27,246 nt of DNA from assembly GCA_019648995.1 (NCBI GenBank), contig BLXT01002832.1:1828525-1855770 (forward strand), given 5' to 3'. The DNA is from Plakobranchus ocellatus (taxonomy: Eukaryota; Mollusca; Gastropoda; Plakobranchidae). Of this stretch, positions 1 to 11,364 are shown in pieces (position 1 is the stretch's first letter; every line of letters begins with the position of its first letter). A model generated the notes under the pieces. That model was not told the DNA's origin. It ran no database searches and saw only the letters and a program-made list of their open reading frames with translations. The position numbers were made by a program, and so were the translations under genes.

Positions 1-185
1 AGCTTAAGAAGGAAGTGAGTAAGGACCCATAATTTATAAATAATAATGAGCCAAATAGTATAATAACTAAAGCGTCAATAGACGCCTTGTATCTAAAACA
101 AAAATTATGAAAACTGAAGATTTATGATGATAATGGCAATATGAAAGCACAAAAAGTATCAAATTGCTAAATGCGTCACATTTCC

Positions 186-813
186 AAAAGTTCCAGGCGT
201 GTTCAATACAACGTTACCTCTTTAAAATATGGGCCATAACCAAAAAAAAAAAGATGATATACTGTAATTCCGAGATTACACCCTTTACTCTGTAGGATTT
301 TTTGTAGTACTTAATCTATTTGTAAAGCTGACAGGACTGCAAAAGGACTTTATAGGTCAGTTTCCTACAAGCACAGCCTTATTTGAGTGTATTGGATATA
401 TGTTCCCGTCTAAATCTTGCATGGAAGAGTGTGAAATATCACATCAGTTAGAAAAAATCAGGACATATAATAAAGAAAAAATGAAGCAAAACTGTACTCT
501 AAAAGTTCCAGGCGTGTTCAATACAACGTTACCTCTTTAAAATATGGGCCATAACCAAAAAAGAAAAGATGATATACTGTAATTCCGAGATTACACCCTT
601 TACTCTGTAGGAATTTTTGTAGTACTTAATCTATTTGTAAAGCTGACAGGACTGCAAAAGGACTTTATAGGTCAGTTTCCTACAAGCACAGCCTTATTTG
701 AGTGTATTGGATATATGTTCCCGTCTAAATCTTGCATGGAAGAGTGTGAAATATCACATCAGTTAGAAAAAATCAGGACATATAATAAAGAAAAAATGAA
801 ACAAAACTGTACT
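186..813 (+). repeat. 315-bp tandem duplication, two copies about 99% identical
   Basis: Copy 1 spans 186-498 and copy 2 spans 501-813, offset by exactly 315 bp. I count three differences in 313 aligned bases: 248/563 A-G, 298/613 T-A and 486/801 G-A. The duplication must therefore be recent or conserved. Because 315 is a multiple of three, the frame running through copy 1 (268-537, 90 codons, no ATG at its start) recurs in copy 2 (583-846, 88 codons). The frame includes KLTGLQKDFIGQFPTSTALF followed by ECIGYMFPSKSCMEECEI. I do not recognise this peptide and cannot tell whether it is coding. Confidence 0.9.
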
Positions 814-3800
814 AAGAGCAAGGTTTATTTTTGCTTGAAATTCGAGTGATAAAATATATATTAAAAAATTGTAGACAATGAATGTGTATTCCAATTTTTG
901 TTTTTTAATAGTTTGCTATGCTAAGGAAAAAAAATTTTATTCCATGTAACAAAAACAGGCCAGAGGTCTTTTGCTTTAGTTCGACATTATAAGATAATAC
1001 ACAATTTCAATATTCATGAAGGCTCTTATTTATTATTCACTAAGGCAAAGTGTGAAACAAAAGTTATTTCTTCGACACTTTCCCAGATAAAGCACTCAAA
1101 AATTATTTGTCACTCAGTTCATGATTTTTACAACTTTGTAAACAAAAATTGTCATTTTCATATTCTTTTTCTAAGACTTATGAAAAAAAGATAAAAAAAA
1201 GGAAGTTAGAATATTGTTATTACAAAATATGTGAGGTCCTTTTTTATACAATAATTTTAGATGTAATGATTATCATCTTCACCTCGTGTCCTCTCCTTTG
1301 AGGCTGAATGACTCGCCAACTCTCTATCCTCAATCTTTGTGGTGTAATGCAAATGCAATTTCATCCAATTTTTATGTCATCAAATCAAAATCTTATTCTA
1401 CACTTTCTTTTCCTTTCTTGTCAACCTGTTTGCCACAGCCAGCTTGTTTTTGCAAAACTGTTGAGATGTTTGATTTGATTAACTTGTGATTAACAGTTTT
1501 CTTTTTTTATATAATCTTTCTTCACGTCTTATATAGTTTTTTAAAGTTGTGCAGTCAGAGCTTCGAAAAGATAATCTTTCTTGTGAAAATAGTTTTAAAC
1601 AAATAATGTATATCTATAAAAACTTTGTTGCCCTATAAAAATTTTCCTTCTGCAGGATAAATTCTTTTTGCTTTAAATATGCAATCTAGATCTACTCTAT
1701 AACAAAGAAAAAAAAAAGATTCAAGTTATTGCAATGAAGAGAAGGGTCAGTTAAAACATTTTTCAACCTTTGAAAATAAGAAATCAGCATTGAAGTTCTC
1801 TTAAGGGACTGGATCGAAGTCAACTGTTGAAAAAATGGATAAATTAGACAGTGAGCTGTTGGGTTGGGGGTCACGGCAATGAAACTTTCTCTTCTTTAGA
1901 AGGTCAAGTTATAATTCACTGGATCAAAGGTGTGTTAGATTACAAACTTTTGGGGTGGAGGGTCACAAGAACCAAACTTTCTTTACATTGAAAATAAAAT
2001 TATAATTCACTGGATCAAAGTCAACAATTTAACAAAAAAAAATCACAGTTGGGTTAGGAATCACAACAATGAAAACATATGTGCTATAAAATCATTCACA
2101 AATAAATTTTTAGATAAAAATTTATCAAAGGTTAAAAAAAAAATAGTATCGTCTGAACTCCTAACCCAAGATTCAAATTTAGAATCTAAATTATATGAAA
2201 TGCTCATGCATGTCTAACAAAATAAAGCGCAGAAGGGTTTGCTTCAAAAAATTTTTTTAAATATTCATACTAAAAATGCAAATATTACATCAAATTAAAA
2301 AATGTATGCAGACATAGCATTCAAAAATCAAGTTTGCTCTTATCATTTGATATCACAATGAATATCAAAGGTTTAAATAATAAAAACACTACACTTTGGT
2401 TGGAAGAAACCTCTTTCTTCATGCAAAAGACTGCAACATTAAAATTACATTAACGTTTTTTTTAAAATAAAGCACAAAGTGAACCATTTTAAACAGAAAT
2501 GAGAAAAAACCCTGTAATTGTATGTAAAATAGTTTAAAAAACATCATCATAAGACTATTTCTTTCAGCGAAAAGCCAGAGGCCTTTTAATGGAGCTCTAA
2601 GTGAATTACTACAAACTAATGAGTAAAAAATCTTTGTCTGTGATGAGCAATTACCAGCAGGATAATAAGACTATTTTTCTAAAACAAAGACAGGGCTGAA
2701 CACAAAGACATAGGCGATAAAAAGTTAATGTATCACAGTTGTTTTTTCATTCATGAAAGTAAATACAATAAATCTGAAATGCAATTACACAGAGATGCAC
2801 AACATAATTGAAACGGCTTTGAAAAAAAAAAAGGAGGGAAAACAGAAAAGAAAAATAAACACATAGCCTTGCATAACTTAATTTTTGTTTCTTTTTTATA
2901 CTCTTTTTAACGAACTTTTTTTCCAATTATGTAGATCTGATCAGTTCCATTGGTTTTTTTTTCTTTTCCAGATATTTTTTTTCAGTTCTGGATTTTCGTT
3001 CTATCATCTACGTACATTTTTCATTTCATGTATCGCACTTGCAATAAGTTTTGTTCCTAAAACGAATTAAGAAAAAAACTCTCTTTGATTGCTATTGGGC
3101 AATAATTATGAAAAATTCCTGTCGCTCCCAAAAACTACAGTCTAATGAAAGTTTTTAAGCAGCAGTAAAAGAAATTAAATGTACAAAGTATGAAAAAGCT
3201 TGAAAACAGTATACAGAAATGAGATATGGATGGGCATTTGTAACTTCTTGCCGTTCCTGAATCTTTCAACAGCAGCAGTTACATTTATACATTCTATCGC
3301 AGTATCTGGTATAGATTTAACACTGAAAAAACTGCACTTCATTTTGCTACAATAGCATAATACATGTATGTATGTCTTGAAACAAATCGTTTTGAGTGGT
3401 GTGTTGCATAATTATGCCACTTCTGAAAGAAATTTCTTGCGAGATTTGTTTTTTCATATCTTTTTTAAAAATTCAAAAATCCATATCTTGGCCCGCAAAT
3501 ACCCTGGCTCTTCCTTGTTTTCACTAAAGCAAATCTGACTAAGAGATGTTTCAGGCTGTCTCAAGTGTCAAAAATGTTTATAATGTGACTTCTGACTCAT
3601 TCAGACGGTCACAAGACATATAATTCATTAAAGCAAAAAAACTTTAAACTTAAAAACAAAGAGCAAGTTTTTATTTATCTGTGTTAACCAAGCTCCATTT
3701 CAATTAATAAGCACATAACAACAGTATCGTATCACAGATGGTATAGTATTCTCTACAGTTCACAGGATTAGAATTGGACAACAGCATTGGAAGTCTAATT

Positions 3801-5542
3801 GCAAAACATAGATAAAAATAAAAAATTTAAAAAAACATGGAGTAAAGGAGATAGTAAAAAAACTATATCACTTATGTAGAGAAAGCAAAATTAATTAATA
3901 AAATCATTCATTTATAGGATTGTCTGAAGTCAGTCCTGAAAGACGCATTAAAAAATGACAATCAGATTTTCAGTCAGAGACCATGAAAAGAGCACATGGA
4001 AATATGAATGGATTCACAATTGAATTTAGTATTCTAAGACGGGAATCATGGATGAATTTAACATTGATAATCAGTTATTCCATCAAAAGTCACGGGGTCA
4101 ACAGAAATATGAACAGACTTACAATTGATTTTCAGTTATTTAAACAGTAGTCATATAAAATCCTTATTAAAATAGATAATAAAGGTGTATTAATGACTGA
4201 TATTTCTGCACTTTAAACCAGTAACAAGTAAACATAATTCTGTAAACAGCCAATTTTAAATTGCATTAGTTGCGAATTTTTTTACTAATTTTGAGTAATT
4301 TCAAAGCACAATTAGAATATCAAATGGGATCATAAGCTGTCTGTGTAGCTTTTCTCTCTAAAGTTTGTCAGTTTATCTCGGCTTTATTCTGGAAAGGCTA
4401 ACATACTTATCATAATTTTAAGTGAAACAGAGTAAAATATATCATTTACACATTGCAATTGCCGTACACAACTATTTTTGATACATTCTGTCTGCAGAAG
4501 ACAATTATCATGTATACATTGTCACTGACATATACAAGCTATGCTCTTCATTAGTAATCACTGCAACATGGTTGTATCTTCGACTCTACCAATATTAATA
4601 TCCTTTTAGTCTGACAATTTTTTTTTCAAGTTGCAAAATTAGGAAGCTCTTCATTATTGATCCTGATTGCATTGAATTAGCTCTAACTTTCCATAAAGTC
4701 TCACTAAACTGACCCAAAATTCTTATATAACACTTGTGAAGAAAGAAACTCCCAGCACTTAGTTATCATATAATTTTGATAACATAGGATTATCATGATA
4801 AGTGATAATTTTAAATTTCCATATAATGTTTGAATAGAACAGGCAGGAAAATGTGCAAAAGATAAAGAGAAAATAAAATCAAGTTATTACTGAAAGGTTT
4901 TTAAATAAATTCAGAAAGAAACACAACTATTTGGTGGTGGCGGGGGGAGACAGTAGATGAGAGAGAGCGAGTATTTGTCTCAAACATTTTTCAAACACAC
5001 AGACACCATGTATGCCTAATTGTAATGTACATAAATGTCTGATGCTCCGCTAAGGGTATTATGAAAACCTAAACTTCTATCAGAACAAACAATATTCGCT
5101 TTTTGGAGCAGGAACATTATTCAATACATTTTTCTTTTTTTTTTTAAACAAAAAGGATTTAACTTTTTTTCTTTAATTAGGAAATATATGAAGAAACATA
5201 AAAACATATTACTGAGTTGAAGAATTTCATGTTTCAGGAAAATTTTTTAAATACATTCAGTGATCTTGTAAAAAAAATTTCTTTTTTTCTTTTTCAAAAC
5301 TTCAAATATTTTGAAAGAGAAATGGCTCTCTCTTTTTTATCTCAATAGAACTTATATAAGAAATGATGCGTTGATAAAGCTTCATTGAAAATGTACAAAT
5401 TTGAGTTTGAAAATAGCAAAATGCATTCCTCAAATTGGTGAAATGCCGTGAATTGTTAACTAAACCTGCCATGTTCTTTAACAAGATAAGAGTATCCTCG
5501 ATGTCATGATGGCAAACTTCAGGTTGAATCTGGGTTATGGTT
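814..5542. other. Gene-free AT-rich region downstream of the CAP-Gly gene
   Basis: I see no convincing coding exon here. The right part should carry the 3' UTR of the minus-strand CAP-Gly gene. Candidate minus-strand poly(A) signals are ATTAAA at 5177-5172 and AATAAA at 4388-4383, with another AAATAAA near 3670; none is clearly preferred. Weak repeats occur at 1790-2085, and at 3999 and 4103 (GAAATATGAAYRGAYTYACAATTGA, period 104). The rest is poly(A)/poly(T)-rich sequence. Confidence 0.5.
1790..2085 (+). repeat. Three degenerate tandem repeats of about 91-110 bp
   Basis: A unit containing CACTGGATCAAAGTCAAC, then GTTGGGTTGGGGGTCAC and CAATGAAACTTTC, recurs with its ACTGGATC core at 1808, 1918 and 2009. 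Copies differ by substitutions and indels. The function is unknown. Confidence 0.6.
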
Positions 5543-8500
5543 TTATGATGAAATGTCATTCCACTGGGAATATTTCATCCTATCACGACCAGTAGGAACA
5601 GTCATTTGACGCACATAATGGGCTCCTTCCCAACCTCGACGGACCTGCAAAGATTATTACATCTCATTTCAATCGATATTTATCTTTAGCTGAGTTTTGA
5701 TGATTTTTATAACAAAGAGTTGGAATTCATTTTTCTCTTTCTTTAAAATGCTATACTTTTATTAGCAACTTTAAAGGTTTATGTATTGGCACAGAATCAA
5801 CACATTTGTGTTCAGTTTTACCATTATTAAGCTCCCAGACCCCAGTTTCAGGCTATATCAATGGTTCAAAAAGTTTCAACTTCTACTTGCACTCATAAGA
5901 ACTAATATTAAGAGCTTTTTTTTTTGGTAAGCAATCAGGGTGTCAAAGTTTATTTATACAATGAAAGTCATTAGGAAAGTATAATAGCAAAACTAAAAAA
6001 ATCAATAATTATTTGTCACTTCAAGTGAAAAGAACACATGGTCTTTCCATGAAAGTATTGTTAAAAAAAATTACAATCATGAAAATTATGGATAGCAAGA
6101 TATCAAATATGAAATTTAAAAATACAAAACATATTTCTTTCTACAAAACCAATAGCAACTGTATTTATGTGAATTTGCTTCAAAGCAATGACACGCTCCT
6201 TCAAATATGATATCTTTTGTCATTATTTTTTCTTTCTTACCCAGTCTGTTCCTGTCTATGACATATTTTCTTCTTTTTCTATCATTAACTTCTCTGTTTT
6301 TGTCTTTTATATTTATCTTAATAAATGAAGATTTTCAAAAGAGCTCCAATCAAATCTCAAACTTTTTCACCTGTTCTTTGAGTGCAGAATGAGGCATGTG
6401 CGTAAAAGGCACTGAAGGCCTGTTTTCGAATTCATCATCCATAAAGTAGTCCACATGTATAGGTCTAGATGGATATCTGCTCAAAAAAGAGAATTTTATT
6501 GCTAAAGCTGAAGGAAATGTTGCCTGACTTAATTCATCTTAAAAGTGAGGAAATTCTTAAAATATATATGAGCTAATGGGTGTTTGTTACTTTGGTTTAA
6601 AATTTAAAAAAGACTGGCTACTTATTTTTTCTTCATTTGTTGCTATGATTGACCAAGCAGTTCTGGTTGCTGTTATTGCTATTCTGAAAATTAGTTTGGT
6701 TTATCCATTGGTAATTTATTGATGCACACTAATTTGTTGATAATTAATTTGTGCTGAAATAAAAGAAGAAGGAATATCTGTATGTTTAAATATGGCTGTG
6801 TAGAAGTATTGCTAAAATAGGTAGTTACACATCATGATTTAATGTCTTGCAAATGGACATATGAATAAATCCTAAATTAACAAAATGGATAATTTTAGAA
6901 AACTAATGTACTTCATCTTATCAATTTTTATTTCAAAACGGTCACGAAAAAACATTTCATAATCTTATAAGTAATCACATAGCCTTGATGGCTTTCTTAC
7001 AAGTTGAAAAAAAAATATTTGAAAGAGTTGACATGGTTGTAAATCACCTAAAAGTAAAAGCTCATAACTAATAATTTTATCATTATATGAACAGACCTAA
7101 AAGGTGAGCCAGTTGTTGATGCTCGAAGCATGGATGTTGAAGGGATGTGGTTGCTGATGGAATGTCGCAGACTGTATTTTGGAGCAGGCTCCCATGGGGC
7201 AGCATAATCTTTGATAAGAAATATGGATAGCCAGAAAAAGAAATACCTCTCAGAGTGCATAATTTAAACAAAACAAAAACTTGCAGGTGAACATATCTTA
7301 TATACAAGTATTTACATGTTAAAAATTCAGTATCAATACTTATTTCATGAGTACATTTGCACATTTTAATAGTATTATTTTAATAAGAAAGGAGGAAATA
7401 ATTTTATTTTATCAACACTTTTCTTTTAATGAAAATCATTAAAGTTGGGTCATTTTTAGATTTGATTCAAATATAATCTTATTTTTATTCAGTCTTCAGG
7501 AGATATTTGATAAATTTTACTCTTCCATCCGTGTATTTTTATAACTAGATTAGATTTGTTTTCTTCATAGACATTGAATTGTATCGAATTGAAATGTTTA
7601 AAAGTTTACCAACGAGACTTAATAATTAATATAAGCATGATCTCAACTGAAATGAACTGAAATTTTCAAAAAGGTGCTTACCGCCCATGGCACTTGTCAC
7701 TCGGTCAAAGTCATAGTGTGACACTGCTATTGGATCATATCGGGTATTTTTAACTGCAGGACCTGAACCCAGATTTCAATAAAAACATTATTTTTCTAGT
7801 GCTGATCCTCTATTTCATTCGAATTTGAGCATCATAAGAAATTGTTTACTGAAAGCAATTAAGTGCTTTGAAAAAAATAAAAGAAAAAAGTTTGTATGAC
7901 TTAAGGATTTATAACAACATCCTTTTTTTTTTAATAATTGTAAAATGCTTATTGTTATGATTGTTACAGCAACATCCTTTTTTTTTTCAAATTGTAAAAT
8001 CCTTATTGTTTTGATTGTAACATAGTGGCTCAAGATGCCATTAATGTGATTATCACATCCAATAGTGCATGTTGACATATTTTGAGGCAAACCTTGGGAT
8101 AGAATACAAAACACCCACAAAAGCAATTTTAGAAACTTACGAGGAGTGTCAAACAAATGTTCATCAACCCAAGAGTCATTAGCAATCTTGCGGTATCTAT
8201 CATACAGACTAAAGATAAACGTAAAAAAAAAAAGTTAAAGGCCAATTTGTTTTCTCAAGAAAAGGCAAAGACATTAAAGACACAAACAAGCATTAAAGGG
8301 GAAACAGCTTGAAATTTACAATATTTTAATTACTCTCAGTATAATTAAATATAAAGCACTTCATTTTCTTCCTTTTGTATTTGTTGCTGTTGTTGTTTGC
8401 TTTCATTATGTGTATATGTGTAGAAAAGTTATGATAAAGTAGAATAAAAATTATCATTCTTTAACGCTCAAAGTAATTAATAAATATGGAGTTTGAAAAA

Positions 8501-9642
8501 AAATAAGGAATCATTTGCTATAAATGACAGAATTAGAGGCACCTACAAAAAGTAACAGCCATGCAAATAAAAAAAATTTTTTTTTTTAAAAGCATGGATA
8601 AAATATCAGTAAATGCCACAAATACAAGTAGACAAAAGGTCTTAGAATGTATAAAATTGCATAAATACTTATAATGTACTCGTGTGTAGCTTAAATTTAG
8701 TGTCAAAATTATCAGAAAAGTCACATACCATCTAACAGTGGGAATAAATCTTATTCTGTCTGCTCTCACAAAAACTCCAAAACTGGGTCGACATTGGAAA
8801 TATCTTCTCCCAAACAGCATGCCCGCACAATCTCCAACTGAAGTGGCAGAAAAAGGTTTTATTTTGTTTTGTTTGTTTTTTTAAGCCAATTCGACCTTTT
8901 TTTTTATGTGTAAATCCTGGTGAAAATTTTTTTTAAGTATGAATATTTCAAAACACACAAGGTTATTGTGTTCAATGTGATTGTTCAGGCAGCTACATCT
9001 TTTAGCTTAAAAATTGAAAAATTGCAATACTTATTTTTTTACATAGCTCCAACGAAGACTACAAAATTTTGCAACCCACCAGTATTCAAAACAAAATAAA
9101 TATTTGAGACTGTTTGTTCTGAAAAAAATTAAAAAGCCAGGCAGTCAAAGATGACTTGCTAAAGCAAAAGAAATGCCTTAAGTTCTATATGGAAATGATT
9201 TATTCAAATTTCATATAATTTGTGGACAATTTGAAAGAGATTATTTTATTATTACGTGCTTTTCTTTGAAAATGGTTTATAACATGCAAAAAATAAACGA
9301 GAAAACATGAGGGAGAGGGTGAGTGGACAAGGTTTAATATTTCTATGGAACAATTTGTCTTTATTTTCCCAAGTTTAAAGAGCAAATCGTGATATTGTAT
9401 GGATATAACTAAAATCAACAAATACAGATAGTTGTGATATAAAGAACTCTTGCGTAAAATTCCCTCCATATTTATCGGTATATCCAGATTTGCCTCTTAC
9501 CTGGATGGTCGAGAGCAACCCCAACCCAATCGCCTTTCTTGGTAGCTATTGGCCCTTTATACCTCACGGTACCTTTGTAGATGCCATAATTCCATTTCAC
9601 CTCCACCCGCTGCCCACAAAATATATTATCGAACAAAACCAT
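5543..9642 (-). CDS. Short CAP-Gly domain protein, 239 aa, 7 exons, complete
   Basis: Coding exons in transcript order: 9642-9501, 8837-8729, 8208-8141, 7762-7682, 7208-7097, 6476-6371, 5644-5543. All introns are GT-AG and phases agree; the total is 720 nt including TAA. The ATG at 9642 has A at -3 and G at +4; the open frame runs further upstream without another ATG. Residues about 9-77 form a CAP-Gly domain, with GQRVEVKWNYGIYKGTVRYK, the core WVGVALDHP (39-47), RRYFQC (58-63) and GVFVRADRI (68-76). CAP-Gly domains normally bind C-terminal EEY/F or EB-type tails through a GKNDG loop; here that place reads GDCAG (49-53). The remaining 160 residues are rich in Pro, Tyr, Arg, His and Ser, with no transmembrane segment, signal peptide or coiled coil seen. 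Lack of kinesin, ankyrin or long coiled-coil regions argues against CLIP, dynactin p150 or KIF13B; TBCB carries CAP-Gly at the other end. I do not recognise the family. A microtubule or axonemal role is inference from the domain only. Confidence 0.88.
5645..9500 (-). other. Introns of the CAP-Gly gene
   Basis: The six introns are 9500-8838, 8728-8209, 8140-7763, 7681-7209, 7096-6477 and 6370-5645 (378-726 nt). They are AT-rich and have no embedded gene. The only structure I see is a 55-bp tandem duplication in the third intron, with CAACATCC starting at 7915 and 7970 and each copy holding a T10-T11 run and TTGTAAAATNCTTATTGTT. Confidence 0.7.
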
Positions 9643-9752
9643 CTTTAAAATTTGATTTCGGTGTCCCCTTAAAATTAAAATGTGCGAGTGTTTCTCACAC
9701 ACTAGATCAAATGATAAGTTCTGTTTGGTCAACCCCCAGTTCACCCGGCTAC

Positions 9753-9763
9753 GTCGCCATGTT
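9753..9763 (-). promoter_or_regulatory. YY1-like motif with a three-codon upstream ORF in the CAP-Gly gene leader
   Basis: On the minus strand this reads AACATGGCGAC, a close fit to the YY1 consensus AANATGGCGNC. In animal promoters YY1 sites often lie just downstream of the start site in this orientation. The same ATG opens a minimal ORF, ATG GCG ACG TAG (9760-9749), 118 nt before the coding ATG at 9642. Position and orientation suit a promoter-proximal or 5' UTR element, but the transcription start is not known. Confidence 0.35.
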
Positions 9764-10241
9764 GTTTACATTGGTAGCGAGCGATAGTTATAATATCTCG
9801 AAATGTCACGCAAACTCTCAAAATAGATGGAAGTAGCTACAATGACTATTTCCTCGTTTGTTTTTTTGATTCGTGATAGCAGCGAAAGAAGCAGATGAAC
9901 AAGCAGAGCATTAGTCAAATTGGAATACTCATTTTTCCAATCTTTGTTGGGGGGATGAGGAAAGCATGATTAACAAAAACAGTTCAAAAAATGGAAAATG
10001 AACTACGAATGAAGAAATAATATCTTTAAAAGTTAAATGTTTTAAAGTGCAGGTGTGCAAAACAGAACCTTCAAGAACATCAAGTCAAATGTAAAAATAT
10101 TTAAGAAAATGGATATGTTCAAAGGCATAATTCTTTTTAATGTCAAATAACGACCAATTATGGCTTTGATAAGTCCAATCATGTAAGAGACTCTCATTTT
10201 GTGGTGTTATATTGTAAAAATGGAAATTTCTTCTTGTTGTT
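9764..10241. other. Spacer upstream of the CAP-Gly gene
   Basis: This should hold the promoter of the minus-strand gene. Apart from an ETS-like CTACTTCC on the minus strand near 9828-9839, I see no gene or repeat. Confidence 0.4.
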
Positions 10242-10317
<76 letters not shown>

Positions 10318-10370
10318 GAAGACGACGACGACGACTACAAGGACAACGACGACGACCACTACTACAACTA
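10242..10370 (+). repeat. (CTA)n microsatellite with degenerate GAC-rich tail
   Basis: About 25 uninterrupted CTA units run from 10242 to 10317, followed by imperfect GAC/CAA/CTA triplets to about 10370. All three frames on both strands are open across it, producing long homopolymer ORFs (Tyr, Thr, Val, Ser) that are artefacts of the repeat. Confidence 0.95.
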
Positions 10371-11359
10371 TAAATGGCTGTGTAAACATTCAAAAAAATT
10401 CTACCAGTATAGTTTTATAAATGGCGCCTTGATGCACAATAGTGAGACTCGTCACTTCGAGCCGTTGCACTTTGAAGATTATCTAGATCATTTGATAGAC
10501 CTATGTAGAAAATTCAGATCAGATGAAAAATGAAAAGCATAACTATTTTAGAAATTTTATTGCTCAGATTGATTCATTATTATTCATTCATCATCATTAC
10601 AGTTACGGTTTATAATTTCTGTTTATATTTCAAAGTTTTTAGGCTACATCTGCGGCTGAATATTAATCCGACTGGTATTATTTTCGATAATAATGTTGCA
10701 TATCATCAAACTAATCGACGGTAAACATATCCCATGCACACTAAAATGTGTCTCTCATTCTAGCTTAGAGTGTCTTAGGGTGAATCACAATAGGCCTCAG
10801 TTCATTTTTTAACACTGTTTTCGAAAAGATGGGCTTGAGACGCTGAGCTAGTGTGTAGGCAGAAAAATGCTTTAATCTCTTCAATGCTCAATGCGTGGAA
10901 TCGAGGTGAGGATCACATTAGGGATGGTGAATAGCAGCAGGTCAATAGTTGGTCTTTTTCTAAAGAAAATTGGATTCAGCTATGTTTATTTAATCTTTAA
11001 CAAAATAATGGTGTCCTGATTTTTTAAAAATAATAACAATAGTAAGGCAATGGAATCAATAGCATTAAAACAACTTAGAAACGAGGTATACATCCATAGT
11101 GAAGATATGATTTTATTGGAAGTCAGTAAATGTATATATATAAATTTTAGTTTTTGTTTAAAAATGTTATTAAACATATAAAACACAATTTAAAAATTTT
11201 TTTTCAAGGTTTAAAAAATGTAGTGTTCATTGTGAATGATTTTCATTTTTAAATCTTTAGATAGATTGTATTTTTTTTTATTTAGAGCGCAGTAATGTTT
11301 AAATCTAAAGCAGTGAAGACACCATCTTCACATAACATTATTTAGTTATTGGTTACAGT
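10371..11359. other. Intergenic spacer, nothing recognised
   Basis: AT-rich sequence between the microsatellite and the LINE fragment. Short open frames (for example near 10530-10724) show no recognisable family and no splice-supported structure. Confidence 0.5.
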
Positions 11360-11364
11360 TAGTA

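Noticed and set aside
3176-3350. Minus-strand open frame reading IECINVTAAVERFRNGKKLQ after a TTTTTTCAG acceptor-like site
   Set aside because: The CAP-Gly gene already ends with a stop at 5543. No donor-acceptor chain supports another exon, and the peptide is not recognised.
9640-9744. Extended N-terminus for the CAP-Gly protein starting at 9744
   Set aside because: The codon at 9744 is GTG, not ATG. The first ATG in frame is at 9642, with a strong context, and places the CAP-Gly domain at the usual distance from the start.
10199-10533. Long ORFs on both strands over the (CTA)n tract, including a stretch resembling a FLAG epitope (DYKDNDDD)
   Set aside because: They are homopolymer translations of a trinucleotide repeat, open in every frame. 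The FLAG-like reading is a by-product of GAC/AAG triplets, not a vector sequence.
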